Source: an uncultured Clostridia bacterium (lineage in GTDB: Bacteria > Bacillota > Clostridia > TANB77 > CAG-508). From it: 34,364 nucleotides of DNA. The first letter of the stretch is position 1, and each line of letters begins with the position of its first letter. The notes beneath the pieces were generated by a model. It was given only the letters and a program-made list of their open reading frames with translations. It was not told where the DNA came from and did no database searches. This document shows positions 23,787-34,200 of this stretch, piece by piece. Both the position numbers and the translations under genes were made by a program. Location of the stretch: assembly GCA_944386685.1 (NCBI GenBank), contig CALXCA010000021.1, forward strand, positions 1 to 34,364, given 5' to 3'.

Positions 23787-24027
23787 CTTATTCCTCCTTG
23801 TTTTATTACATCTTTAGTATATCGATGAATTTTTCTTATGATTTTGTCATATTTTACCATATTTATTTTAAAAAATTTGTCGAATTATGCGAAACACCTA
23901 AAATATTATATAAAAAGTATTTTTTTAAGTTTTATATCATATTTTGGTAGTTTTATATATTATATTGGATATAATTAGAATAAAGTAGAATAATTTGTAA
24001 TAATAAATTATGGGAATCTATGAAAAT

Positions 24028-24041
24028 TTATGATATTTTAT
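24028..24041. other. Possible element end repeat (weak)
   Basis: TTATGATATTTTAT here also occurs at 18318-18331 inside the palindrome beyond the recombinase genes. The two direct copies bracket the whole recombinase/sigma segment. The AT-rich sequence makes a chance match quite possible. Confidence 0.2.
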
Positions 24042-24075
24042 GATATTTTTTGAACAAAATTAAGAAATTATTAAA

Positions 24076-24110
24076 ATAAAAGCAAAAAGACTCTCATTTA
24101 AGAGAGTTCT
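24076..24110 (-). terminator. Terminator of the polymerase/YolD genes
   Basis: On the minus strand AACTCTC and GAGAGTC form a stem, with TTTTTGCTTTTATTTT after it, 14 bases past the YolD-like stop codon. It marks the left end of the defence/SOS block. Between it and the leader peptide (23787-24075) no gene is visible. Confidence 0.85.
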
Positions 24111-24123
24111 TCAGTTAGTAAAA

Positions 24124-24441
24124 TCATTTGATTTTTATATCTATTATATCACTTATATTAATGTTTTCATTTTCATTAATTTGTATCTTACTTTTTATAA
24201 AATCAATTTTAGTTACTGTTCCATTCATTATAACATATTGTCTATTTTTATAATATCGTATTTCTATATAGTTACCTATTTCAATTCTATTAAATTTTTT
24301 ATCTAAATTAGTTAAAGTTTCTTCTGATAATTCTTTTCTATCTTCATATTGAATTTCTTTTTCTCTTAAAGCCTCTTGTAACCCCTTTAAGGCATCAAAA
24401 GGTAGAAATTGTTTAGCTCTATTAGTTCTGCTAAATTGCAT
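24124..24441 (-). CDS. YolD-like protein
   Basis: 105 residues. The N-terminus MQFSRTNRAKQFLPFDALKG and LREKEIQYEDRKELSEE match YolD-like proteins, which are encoded next to Y-family polymerases in Firmicutes and may assist them. The C-terminal half is beta-rich (GNYIEIRYYKNRQYVIMNGT). It overlaps the polymerase gene by 11 bases; AGGTGG five bases before the ATG at 24441 is in the polymerase coding end. An in-frame upstream GTG at 24450 overlaps that site and is rejected. Confidence 0.85.
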   Translation of the reverse strand: MQFSRTNRAKQFLPFDALKGLQEALREKEIQYEDRKELSEETLTNLDKKFNRIEIGNYIEIRYYKNRQYVIMNGTVTKIDFIKSKIQINENENINISDIIDIKIK

Positions 24442-25687
24442 TATGACCACCTACCATTCTATTTCTAGCTATTGTTGTAGCTCCTTCTTCTAAATCCATA
24501 CCTCTAATGATAGTATTTTTTCCCATTTTATTTTTTATGCCCAACATTGTTAGTTCTAGTTTTCTTTCCCTATCTATTTTTTCTTGATCTGTAAATAAAT
24601 TTAATTGTACATTTTCAGTTTCTACTACATTTGCAAAATTCACTCCAATTCTTCTTATTTCAACATTTCTATTAGTAGTTTTATCATATATTTCTAGAAA
24701 TGCTCTTAATAGTTCAGAATATACATTTGTAGTATTATTTATTCTTTTTGTTCCACCTGTGGCTTTTATAATATCTTTTGAATAACCTATATATAATCCA
24801 ACACTATCTGTTACTAAATTATTTTCTATTAACCTTAAACTTCCTAACTCTACCATTTCTTTTAATACTAATCTAGCTTTTTCAAAAGAATAATCTTCAA
24901 ATAAAACTTGACTATTAGAAATTGAATTTGTCTTAGGTTTATATGCTTTTATATCTGCAATAGTACAACTTTCTTTTCCCCAAGAATGATCTATTAAATA
25001 TTCTGCATTTACACCAAATTCTTTATATAATTTTCTTTGATCTGTATGAGCAATATCATACATATCAAATATTCTTAATCTATTTAATCTTCTTTCAATT
25101 CCTTTTCCTATTTGCCAAAAATCAGTTAAGGGTTTATGATGCCATAATTCTTTTTTGTATTTTTCTTCATCTAAATAACCAATATTAGTTACACTATGCT
25201 TTGCAGTTATATCTAGTGCAATTTTAGATAGATACATATTTGTACCTATTCCAGCAGTCGCAGTAATTCCATAAGTTCTATAAATATCTTTTATTATCGT
25301 TTTTGCAAGTTGAATAGGATTCATCTGATACATTTTTAAATAATTAGTTACATCCATAAACCCTTCATCTATTGAATATATATGAATGTCTTCTTTTGCA
25401 AAATATTTTAGATAAATTGCATATATATTTGCAGAATACTCTATATACTTTTTCATTCTAGGCATTGCAGCAATAAATTTTATATTTGGTGGTATTTCAT
25501 ATATCCTACATCTGTTTTTTACCCCTAACATTTTCATTCTTGGAGATACGGCTAAACATATTGTACCTTTTCCTCTTGATGTATCTGCTACTACTAGATT
25601 TGTATTAAATGGATCTAACCCTCTTTCAACACATTCTACAGAGGCATAAAAAGTTTTTAAATCAATACATAAATAATATTTCTGCAT
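24431..25687 (-). CDS. Y-family DNA polymerase (UmuC/UvrX-like)
   Basis: About 418 residues. The palm begins YLCIDLKTFYASVECVERGL with the first catalytic Asp; the second catalytic pair is in IYSIDEGFMDVTNYL (usually DEAF, here DEGF). TATAGIGTNMYLSKIALDIT and DFWQIGKGIERRLNRL are the helix-hairpin-helix part, and the little-finger region follows. The C-terminus has NVQLNLFTDQEKI, a likely beta-clamp-binding site (QLNLF). It performs translesion synthesis. GGAG lies about 8-10 bases before ATG 25687; an in-frame GTG at 25696 is too close to the site. Confidence 0.93.
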   Translation of the reverse strand: MQKYYLCIDLKTFYASVECVERGLDPFNTNLVVADTSRGKGTICLAVSPRMKMLGVKNRCRIYEIPPNIKFIAAMPRMKKYIEYSANIYAIYLKYFAKEDIHIYSIDEGFMDVTNYLKMYQMNPIQLAKTIIKDIYRTYGITATAGIGTNMYLSKIALDITAKHSVTNIGYLDEEKYKKELWHHKPLTDFWQIGKGIERRLNRLRIFDMYDIAHTDQRKLYKEFGVNAEYLIDHSWGKESCTIADIKAYKPKTNSISNSQVLFEDYSFEKARLVLKEMVELGSLRLIENNLVTDSVGLYIGYSKDIIKATGGTKRINNTTNVYSELLRAFLEIYDKTTNRNVEIRRIGVNFANVVETENVQLNLFTDQEKIDRERKLELTMLGIKNKMGKNTIIRGMDLEEGATTIARNRMVGGHNAI

Positions 25688-25720
25688 TATACTCACTCTC
25701 CAATTTCTAATACTAAAATT

Positions 25721-25758
25721 ATTATAGCATTATTTTTATTGTTTGTAAACGTTTGTTT
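25721..25758 (-). promoter_or_regulatory. SOS-like promoter of the polymerase gene
   Basis: On the minus strand TTTACA (25749-25744) and TATAAT (25726-25721) are 17 bases apart. An AAAC-AAAC-GTTT element (25758-25747) covers the -35. It fits the half-sites of a degenerate Gram-positive LexA box (xAAC-N4-GTTx). LexA control is inferred from this and from the gene type. Confidence 0.6.
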
Positions 25759-25779
25759 GTATTAACAAGAAATATTTTT

Positions 25780-25815
25780 CAAAAATAAATAGACTAGCCT
25801 TTGTGACTAATCTAT
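25780..25815 (-). terminator. Terminator after the 89-aa gene
   Basis: On the minus strand ATAGATTAG and CTAGTCTAT pair with one wobble and TTATTTTTG follows. It separates the BREX-side genes from the polymerase promoter. Confidence 0.7.
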
Positions 25816-25851
25816 AATATTGTAATTTTCATTTTTATTAATTTTATTTAA

Positions 25852-26121
25852 CTAAAACCACATGTTATACATATATTTCAGTAATTCTTCACATAATTCA
25901 TATTCATCAGATTCAGCAATAACGGAATCTATTTCACAATAAGGACATAAAGCTGTCTTATTTCCTGAATTTTCTTCAATCCATTCTTTTATCTCATTAG
26001 TATTGTATATTTTTAAGCAATAAAAACACCCACATTTATTAGAATTACCTAATTCTTTCTCATTATTAATAGAATGAATATATGCCTTATCTGCATATTT
26101 TTTTAATTTCCATTTCTCCAT
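25852..26121 (-). CDS. Small cysteine-rich (zinc-binding) protein
   Basis: 89 residues. The cysteines form CGCFYC and ALCPYC pairs, about 35 residues apart, suggesting one bound zinc. EIKEWIEENSGNKTALCPYC, DSVIAESDEY and the aromatic end LLKYMYNMWF match a widespread uncharacterised bacterial family (often called cytoplasmic protein). It sits between BREX genes and the polymerase, same direction. Any role in defence is not known. Confidence 0.7.
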   Translation of the reverse strand: MEKWKLKKYADKAYIHSINNEKELGNSNKCGCFYCLKIYNTNEIKEWIEENSGNKTALCPYCEIDSVIAESDEYELCEELLKYMYNMWF

Positions 26122-26170
26122 AAATTTTTCTCCAATAAAATTCTAATTATGTATAATAATAACTTTTAAC

Positions 26171-26377
26171 TTATTCCTTAATTATCCTTATGCTTTTAAT
26201 TTCATTTTCAAACAAACTATAATTTCTGTTATCTAACTCATTTAATATAGATAATTCGTCTATTTCAGGTTCATTATCTTGTGCAGGAACAATACCTGTT
26301 ACTTTTCCTATATATGTTCTATCTGAAATACTAATAATTTTTACTCTTTTAGTTAAATACTGTTCTAGTTTTTTCAT
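26171..26377 (-). CDS. 68-aa hypothetical protein, Sm/SH3-like
   Basis: 68 residues: LEQYLTKRVKIISISDRTYI, then GKVTGIVPAQDNEPEIDEL and NYSLFENEIKSIRIIKE. The pattern of a short helix, a bent beta strand with Gly-Lys-Val, an acidic loop and a final FENEIKSI strand resembles LSm-like small beta-barrel proteins. This is a fold guess only. It follows the 57-residue gene after brxL and is read in the same direction. Confidence 0.6.
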   Translation of the reverse strand: MKKLEQYLTKRVKIISISDRTYIGKVTGIVPAQDNEPEIDELSILNELDNRNYSLFENEIKSIRIIKE

Positions 26378-26404
26378 TGATTACACCTACAAATATAATT
26401 TATT

Positions 26405-26578
26405 TTACCAACATTTTTCTATTTGGTCTGCTGTATATGAATCTACATGTTTCCCATCATTAAGTGATACCATATATAAACTTCCGTTTTTATCAACTAT
26501 GTATCCTTCTTGACCTCTATATTTTACTCTTACTTTATCTCCAATATTAAATTCCTCGCTATTATCAAAAAATCCCAT
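26405..26578 (-). CDS. 57-aa hypothetical protein, KOW/SH3-like
   Basis: 57 residues starting MGFFDNSEEFNIGDKVRVKY, then RGQEGYIVDKNGSLYMVSLN and ending DQIEKCW. The pattern D-x-V-x-V-x-Y-x-G-x-E-G-x-I is that of KOW/SH3-like small barrels. AGGAGAG lies six bases before the ATG, and the gene starts 15 bases after the brxL stop, so it is very likely cotranscribed with BREX. Function unknown. Confidence 0.65.
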   Translation of the reverse strand: MGFFDNSEEFNIGDKVRVKYRGQEGYIVDKNGSLYMVSLNDGKHVDSYTADQIEKCW

Positions 26579-26592
26579 ATTCTTCTCTCCTT

Positions 26593-28623
26593 TTATTCAA
26601 TTCCTAATGCTTTAAACACTGCATCTTCAGGATTATTATAAAATGATATATTAAATTTTGAGAATAAGTCACTAGGTACTGATGCAATATCTGATGCAGA
26701 AGACATTGGTAATAATATTTTTTTTGCTCCTGAATCAAAACAAACTTGTAATGTATTGGCAAGTTCTTCAACTTTTCCAATAGTTCCACCTATACTCATA
26801 CTACCTAAAATTACTAAACTACCTTGCATAGGTTTCTTTAAAGCACTACTACACATTGCTACAAATGCTGCAAGCGATATGTCTTTTGATGCTCCCACTC
26901 CTTGTAAATCTTCAATATGTAATAAGTAATCAACACCATCTACTTGAATACTTGCACTAATATTTTTTCTATTTGCTTTAAAGTAATTATATGCAGTATT
27001 TAATGCTTCTTTAGTTTCTCTGTCTGTTCCGATTCCTGATATTTGAAATTTACTATGCCCACTAGGTGATTCAACCTCTATTTTATATACTCCTATCATT
27101 CCTGAATTTCCACGACCTATAAAATATGTATGTCCTGCTTTTAGCATTCCTTCAGGAATAAGTTTTCCTCCTCCACTTTCAGGTACAGATATGAATTTTT
27201 CTTCCATTGTATCTAAATCTATATATGAAAAATGAACATCATAAAATTCCATTCCACCAATTTTCTTTAATTGTTCTTTTACTCTTCTTCTACCAACTAA
27301 AGCATAAGCTAATATTTCTTCTAGTTCTTCTTTGCTATATTCTCCATTTGGAAATAATAATTTAACTAAACCTGATACTGTCTTTCTAACTGCAATAACA
27401 TCTCTTTGATTTAAATTATTGCCTAATTTGAAATATTTGTCTAATGAATCTGAGAAAGTTCTTTTCCTCATTTCTCTAAAAAATTCTGCAAGATAATCAG
27501 TGATAAATCCATATTCATCAGTTATCAATTCAGGTCTCATTTTTGGTATTTCCCATCCTGGCAAGTAGAAGTGCATTCTATCAAAGAAAGCAGAATCATT
27601 AGCCATCTCTTTTGGAAAAGGTTCAAATAAATGTGATGTTTTTAACAATACTTCTACACTTTGATTTATATTTCCAACAAATACCATAGAAGCATTAGCA
27701 TTTTTTTCTTCTTTTCCTCTTGCAAAAGAACCAGATGCCATATAATCTTTCATTATTTGAATACCATCTTTATCTTTAAATGTTATTCCTGCAACTTCAT
27801 CAAAAGCAACACAGTCCCACATTCCTACTAATCCAATTTTCTTTTGACTCATATTATAAAATAAATTTGCTACGGTTGTTTGTCCACCTGAAATTAATAT
27901 ACTATTTGGGGAAATTTCTTTATATATATGTGATTTACCTGTTCCTCTAGGACCTAATTCACATAGATTATAATTATTTTCTACTAAAGGAACCGCTCTT
28001 TCTATAAAGTGCCATTTTTGAATCTCTGTTAATTTAGAAGGCTCAATCCCCATAGAACGAATTAGTACATCCATCCATTCTTCTTTTGTAAAATGTTTTC
28101 TTCCTTCAAATAAACCTGTTAAATCCATATTTGGTAACTGAATTGGGTCTAAACTTGATGCAGTAAATGGTATTTTATGTTTTTCTGCATCATCAAATGT
28201 ATAACTTACCTTTACAATACACCATATTCCTCCAACAAGTAACTTTTCATATTTTTTTACTATATCTTCAGATATATATGCATCTTTTATTCCTAAATTA
28301 GAAAATTCAGCTTGATAAATGTCTTGTTTTTCATTTAATCTTACAGTTACTTTATCAATTACTGTATATATTCCTTGCTCTTTAATTTTCGATTTAATTT
28401 TTTCTGCCTCATCAGGTCTTACAAAATTATCAGCTAATATTCTTTTTACTGTATTAACACCATCATTAATAGCTTGTTCATCGTTTGTTGCACAATACAT
28501 ACCTAGAAGATATTCAAGAACATATACAGGAACATTAGCTCCTTCTTTTATCTTTTTGGTCAAGTCTTTTCTAACCACTTTACCAGCAAAATATTTATTT
28601 AATTTATCGTTTAATTCTTCCAT
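26593..28623 (-). CDS. brxL: BREX protein BrxL (AAA+ Lon-like)
   Basis: 676 residues. The N-terminal BrxL domain (LNDKLNKYFAGKVVRKDLTK) is followed by an AAA+ module with Walker A GPRGTGKS (about 224-231) and Walker B VAFDEVAG, and a C-terminal Lon-like domain (DLQGVGASKDISLAAFVAM, later LGSMSIGGTIGKVEELANTL) holding the serine/lysine pair region. BrxL is the last core gene of type 1 BREX; it binds DNA as a ring and is needed for full phage exclusion. Length is normal. It starts 14 bases after pglZ with AGGAG upstream. Confidence 0.95.
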   Translation of the reverse strand: MEELNDKLNKYFAGKVVRKDLTKKIKEGANVPVYVLEYLLGMYCATNDEQAINDGVNTVKRILADNFVRPDEAEKIKSKIKEQGIYTVIDKVTVRLNEKQDIYQAEFSNLGIKDAYISEDIVKKYEKLLVGGIWCIVKVSYTFDDAEKHKIPFTASSLDPIQLPNMDLTGLFEGRKHFTKEEWMDVLIRSMGIEPSKLTEIQKWHFIERAVPLVENNYNLCELGPRGTGKSHIYKEISPNSILISGGQTTVANLFYNMSQKKIGLVGMWDCVAFDEVAGITFKDKDGIQIMKDYMASGSFARGKEEKNANASMVFVGNINQSVEVLLKTSHLFEPFPKEMANDSAFFDRMHFYLPGWEIPKMRPELITDEYGFITDYLAEFFREMRKRTFSDSLDKYFKLGNNLNQRDVIAVRKTVSGLVKLLFPNGEYSKEELEEILAYALVGRRRVKEQLKKIGGMEFYDVHFSYIDLDTMEEKFISVPESGGGKLIPEGMLKAGHTYFIGRGNSGMIGVYKIEVESPSGHSKFQISGIGTDRETKEALNTAYNYFKANRKNISASIQVDGVDYLLHIEDLQGVGASKDISLAAFVAMCSSALKKPMQGSLVILGSMSIGGTIGKVEELANTLQVCFDSGAKKILLPMSSASDIASVPSDLFSKFNISFYNNPEDAVFKALGIE

Positions 28624-28637
28624 TATAGGTACACTCC

Positions 28638-31199
28638 TTAAAATCCAAAATTATTTATAATAGCAATGTCTATAATAAATTTTATTCTTTGCTTTTCTAT
28701 TCCTGTTTCTTCATCTACAATAACCAAATAATAATTTTTATCTCTGTTATAATCTATATTCTTAAATACAAACTTCTCTTTGAAGAATCTATCTTTTACT
28801 TCAGCATTTGTATAATTTGCAACAATAGTACATTCATCAGAAACTCTATTACCATTTTCATCTTCAAAGTGTAGTAAATATCTACATTCAAGATTATTTT
28901 CATCCACTTTATTGTCTTGTAAAAATTCAAGATATGTAATTGCATTAGTAATTTTTGTTGATAATCCACTATATGTAATTCCAACTTTTTTACTTTCTTC
29001 AGAAGTTCTCGTTGACTTAAAATCTATCACAGGAATAATAATTTCTTGTGGTAAAATACCTCCATGTACATAATTTATTCCACCACCCTGTTTTGAAAAT
29101 ACATTTTGTCCTTTTGGAATATTAACATATCCACTGTTTTCTCCAAATATATAATCAAGATTTATAGAAACAATACCTTCTTCTTCAGATTTCTTATCAG
29201 TATAAGAGTATCTAACTTTTTGTCTTGTGGCACTTGTATCTCTTGATGTTTTTTGATATTCTTCAACTTTTCCTCTCTTATAGAAGAAACCGTGGTCTGC
29301 ACTAATATAACAATTTACCCCACTAAAAGTAGTATGTAAATCCTTTACCAATCCTTCAATTTGTTTTATTGACTTTTCACATGCTTCAAATACATTGTTT
29401 TCATCATGTTCCCCTGCTTTATCAACAACATCATGATATATATATACAACTTTCTTCCCAGAAAAGATCTTTTTCCATTCAGATTTAGTCATTGCATATA
29501 ATTCTTCATATTGAATTGCTAGTCCTTCTGGAACTACTTTTGTAAGTATTCTTTCTCTATTCTCTATTCCAACAGAATTAATTCCGTCAACAAATATGTT
29601 GTCGCTACCTTTATCTTTATAGTTTGGATCTCTTGATAATTCTTTATTAGGTAGCAATGCTGCCATTCCTAACTGAGTATATGATGGGACTAATCCTAAC
29701 ATATAGTATATATCTGACTTTGTACCAAATACTTTTAATTTTTCATTTAATTCTTTTGCACATTCATATCTAAAAGCATCTGAAATGATAACTATTGTTC
29801 TACCATTTTTTGAACTTTCAGCTTGTGATTTTATATACTTATCAAAGAACTTGTTTTGCATTGTTAGTTTATTTACATCATACCTATTAATGTTTTCTAT
29901 TGTATCGTTCCATTTTAATGATAACTCGAGCATATATGTATTTGTATAATTATTTTCCACTTTGTTTTTTAAGTTTATAAAATTATCTTTATCTCGTATA
30001 TTATCAAAGAAATAATACATTTTCCTATATAAAGTATCTACTAAATATAATTCATTAGTATATAATTCGACAAATTTTTCGATTTCAAATGTTTTTATTA
30101 ATGTTTGTACTCTATTAACTACTTCAAAATATTTACTTACGACTTTTAAGAAATTATACTCGTTGTAATATTTTTCATACCAATATTTACTCTCTCTTAA
30201 TGTTATTAATTCATTATATTTTTCAAATTCATTTATACTATTAAACAATTGGTTAACTATATATAAAATAATATTATCATCAATAATACTAAACGCATCT
30301 GCATTTTTATAATCTTCAATATCTATTGTGCTAATTAATTCTTCTATTCCAAATTCTTTTGATATGTCATTTGAAATCAATTCAAAGTATTTTCTTGTAG
30401 ATTTATCCCTCATTAAATTATTCACAAATACCTGACTATTCGTTACTCTATTTGATAATAAATATTTTCCATATCTATTTAATTTGTTTATGTCAGAAAT
30501 ACTTGCAGCAAAATATGTAAATACTAATGATTTGAATACATTTTCCATTTCCTCAGTAGAATTTATTTTGCTACCAAAGTATTTATTTATTAAATTTAAT
30601 ATAAATTCTTCGTTGCCGAACTTAAATAATGCCTCATATTTCTTTCTATCATCATAATATATCTTAATAATATTCTTTATAATATCATCTATATTAATTG
30701 TTTTTATTCCTAAAAGTATGCTAGTTACAATATAATCTATATTATCGCTATCTTTTTCTATATCAAATTCCTTAAAGTCATTTTCCCTTGTTTTATTATT
30801 AAAGAACCTATCATATTTCTTTATTACTACTCTACAATCATCACTTAATCCAAGATTTTTTAATCTCATAGTTGTTGAGTCAGGATTGAATAATAAATCA
30901 GAATTAGCAGTTTCAATATCTAATAATTCATTATTTATACTTTTTTGTCTATCAAAGGGAAGGTATATTACTATATTTTTATTTAATTCTTCTTTTTCAA
31001 TATGATACCTAATCCATAAACTATTATTATCATATTTAATAATTTCTGTATTTTCTAACTCTAATTCTTTTAATAACTCTTCGTAGTCTTTCTTTGCATC
31101 ATACCAAAAGATTATTTTTCTGTTTCTACTTCTTTCAGTTGTGCTTGAAAAACTTGATTTTAACATTGAAATTAACAATTCTTTTACTTCTTCAAACAT
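28638..31199 (-). CDS. pglZ: BREX protein PglZ/BrxZ
   Basis: 853 residues. The N-terminus NRKIIFWYDAKKDYEELLKE is typical. The alkaline-phosphatase-like core has TIVIISDAFRYECAKELNEK (metal-binding Asp) and GVNCYISADHGFFYKRGKVE (Asp-His). The end has HGGILPQEIIIPVIDFKS and a beta-rich tail. In type 1 BREX PglZ is required for defence and methylation and contacts the methylase complex; its catalytic reaction is still debated. It starts 13 bases after pglX and ends 14 before brxL, so the operon is intact here. Confidence 0.95.
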   Translation of the reverse strand: MFEEVKELLISMLKSSFSSTTERSRNRKIIFWYDAKKDYEELLKELELENTEIIKYDNNSLWIRYHIEKEELNKNIVIYLPFDRQKSINNELLDIETANSDLLFNPDSTTMRLKNLGLSDDCRVVIKKYDRFFNNKTRENDFKEFDIEKDSDNIDYIVTSILLGIKTINIDDIIKNIIKIYYDDRKKYEALFKFGNEEFILNLINKYFGSKINSTEEMENVFKSLVFTYFAASISDINKLNRYGKYLLSNRVTNSQVFVNNLMRDKSTRKYFELISNDISKEFGIEELISTIDIEDYKNADAFSIIDDNIILYIVNQLFNSINEFEKYNELITLRESKYWYEKYYNEYNFLKVVSKYFEVVNRVQTLIKTFEIEKFVELYTNELYLVDTLYRKMYYFFDNIRDKDNFINLKNKVENNYTNTYMLELSLKWNDTIENINRYDVNKLTMQNKFFDKYIKSQAESSKNGRTIVIISDAFRYECAKELNEKLKVFGTKSDIYYMLGLVPSYTQLGMAALLPNKELSRDPNYKDKGSDNIFVDGINSVGIENRERILTKVVPEGLAIQYEELYAMTKSEWKKIFSGKKVVYIYHDVVDKAGEHDENNVFEACEKSIKQIEGLVKDLHTTFSGVNCYISADHGFFYKRGKVEEYQKTSRDTSATRQKVRYSYTDKKSEEEGIVSINLDYIFGENSGYVNIPKGQNVFSKQGGGINYVHGGILPQEIIIPVIDFKSTRTSEESKKVGITYSGLSTKITNAITYLEFLQDNKVDENNLECRYLLHFEDENGNRVSDECTIVANYTNAEVKDRFFKEKFVFKNIDYNRDKNYYLVIVDEETGIEKQRIKFIIDIAIINNFGF

Positions 31200-31212
31200 A
31201 ACGGCTTTCTCC

Positions 31213-34200
31213 CTACTTTATTTGTGCTAATATGCTTTCATCTTTTCCATTCTTTGGATTTTTAACACTAAATTTAGCATAATTTACTGCTACACCATCA
31301 TCTAAATCTATTTTTATTCTTTGGTCTGCAATATGTGCTATTTTTTCATCGTACTCTTTTGTTTCTTGCAATTTTGCACTTAAGTCTGCTTGTTTTTTTA
31401 CCAATTCTCTTTTATTAGCCAAATCTAAATCATTATTTAATTTTTCTGTAATTTCTTTCAAATATCTTTCATAAGTATTTTGAATTCTATGTAAATAATT
31501 TAATCTTATATTTGAAACTAAACTTTCATTATATCTGTGCATATATATTAAACACTTAAATCCATTCTTTTTTCCACTATCGAACATCCAATAAATTGGT
31601 CTTTTTTGATACATTTTTAAATGGTCATTATAAAAGTCATTAATAAAATATCTTCTTATTGTTTCTTCACTATTTTCACCATTTCTCTTACCTAAAGTTT
31701 CAGCAATAAATTCAAGATTTTCATATAGTGTTTCTTCTCCATAAACAACACTTATAAAAGTTTTGAATCTTTCAACTACATCATCTCCAAAATATGTTTC
31801 ATCAGTTATAGGAATAATATTATCTTTATCAACTTCAAATGATAAATCTATATCTTGTCCATTATCATTTAATACTTTATAATTTGATAAACTAGCACCT
31901 GCCCAACCACCATCAGTTTCCTTATATTTTTTGTATATTTTATCAAAATCTCCACCTGCATATATTAATCCTTCTTTATCAAGAGAGTATCTTCCAAACA
32001 TACAACCAACAGCATAACTTATTAAAGACTTTATTTCTCTTTCTTTATCTGCTTTTCTTATTGTAATATCTTTATCTGCAACTTCTGGAGTCAATTCATC
32101 CTTTAAACCATAAATATCTATAAATATTTCATTAAGTTTTTCCTCATTTTTCTTTAACGTATTAAATTGTTTTTGTGTATATACTTTCCATTTTCTAAAA
32201 GAATCCGATATTCTTGCATTCATAGGCAATTCATCAGCTATATAACATTCTTCTCCATAATTATTTCTGATTATTTTTAAATGTGTTGGTGTAACTTTAA
32301 TATTAGAATCGTGTAGTCCTGGCATAGAGTCTCTAAATTCCAATAATGGATGCTTTTTGAAATCCCAACTTGTTTCAAATGAATCCCAATCTTCTTGAGA
32401 TAATTTTATATTTCTATTAACTAAAATCGATATATCTTTTTCCTTTGAAACTTCATAAATGACAGGTAATGAAGCTATATGTCCTACTTCAAAATTTAAT
32501 GTAGGAGCTATCGATTTAAGAATTTTCATTGCAACACTACTATTACATAGTCCATGTAAATAATACTTTAAATTGTCTCGAGCAAAAAAGCTTGTTCCTG
32601 CTACATCAAAAATATGTCCATATGGTTTATATCTAAATGCTAATGTATCCGTTGAAATTTTAGACCAAGTAATGCTTTCCTTAAAATAGTAATTCGTATT
32701 TTGAGGTCTGGATTTTAACTTTCCATTTGCATCATAAAAATTTCTAATTTCATATCCGTTATTTTCCCAATTAACAACATAATCATTATTACCATACCAT
32801 TTCCTATAGTCTCCACCTTTATTATAAGGAAACCATTTTGAGTCTGATTCAGCAGCTTCTTCAATCGATTTACAGTTAAATTTAATTTTATTGTACTTCA
32901 CTTCATACCACATTCTTAAAAAACGACTATTTTCACCTGTTGCTAACCCCTGTTTTGGATTAGCTAAATCTGATAATTTCTTATTTTTAAAAATCTTAGT
33001 AATTCTATCACTTAACGTAAAAGATAACGGAAATCCAGGAATAACTTCAAAATCGGATGAGGATTTCAAATAATAACTGTTACTTTCATTTTGCTTCAAA
33101 AAAATTTTTTCCTTGTCATCAGTAACTTTTCCTGTATTTAGTTCAAAAAACTTGCCTTTTAAATTATTATTAGAAGAATTAATCACAACAAAAGCACAGG
33201 CATGTACTACTTGTGAATTTAATTCAGGGAAACTATTATATCCAATTCTTATTAAACTGCTTATTCTTTTTTGTAATATTTTATATCTCAATTTTTTAAA
33301 ACTTGATAAAAACATCCACCCTTGAATTGTTACCATTGCTTGTATTCCATCTTTTTTAGTCATGTTCATGCATGCTTCTATAAAAGCTGAATATAAATCC
33401 ATTTTTGAATCTGAATAATACTTTTTAACATACTCACTTAATTTTTTTGTCATTGAAGAATTACTCATATATGGTGGATTAGTAACAACTATCTCATATT
33501 TATTAGATAAAATATTTGCTATTTTGATAATTGGTATAAGCTTGTTTCTTAATTCTATTCCAAATATAGTTTCTTCCTCTAGAATATTTTTTTCTAATTC
33601 ACTATAATCGTTATTTTGCAATAACAACAAAGAACCTATTTCTTTTGCATTTTCAAAATTCTCCATTAAATATTTAACATATTCATTATTTGAATCTATG
33701 TTAATATTATTAAAAATAGCATTTTTAATTGTATTTGTTTCTTGAATGCTCATTATATTTAGTTTTCTAATTATTGAATTGTTAAAAATTTCTTTATCAT
33801 ATTCTCTAGCTTTTAATAATACTGACAATATAGATAATTGTCCTGCTCTATCGTCAATATCTAATCCATATAAGTTATTTTTTAAAATTAGTTCTGCAAT
33901 ATCTTTTTTACTATATCCATAAGATTCATATATTTGAACTAATACTTCAAACATATAAACTAAAATATGACCACTTCCACAACAAGGATCTATACACTTA
34001 ATATTTTTTGGATCAAGTTTTACTATTGTATCATTAATTTCGTTTACTGACATATTGTTTAATTCTGAACCAGTTACTGATTTTTTTCCTAAATTAATAT
34101 TCTCCTTTATAAAATACTTCCAATTTTTTATTAAATCTATATTTCCACCATGTTCAATCCAATATTTTCCCAAAGAATTTTCAACCATATACTTTACAAT

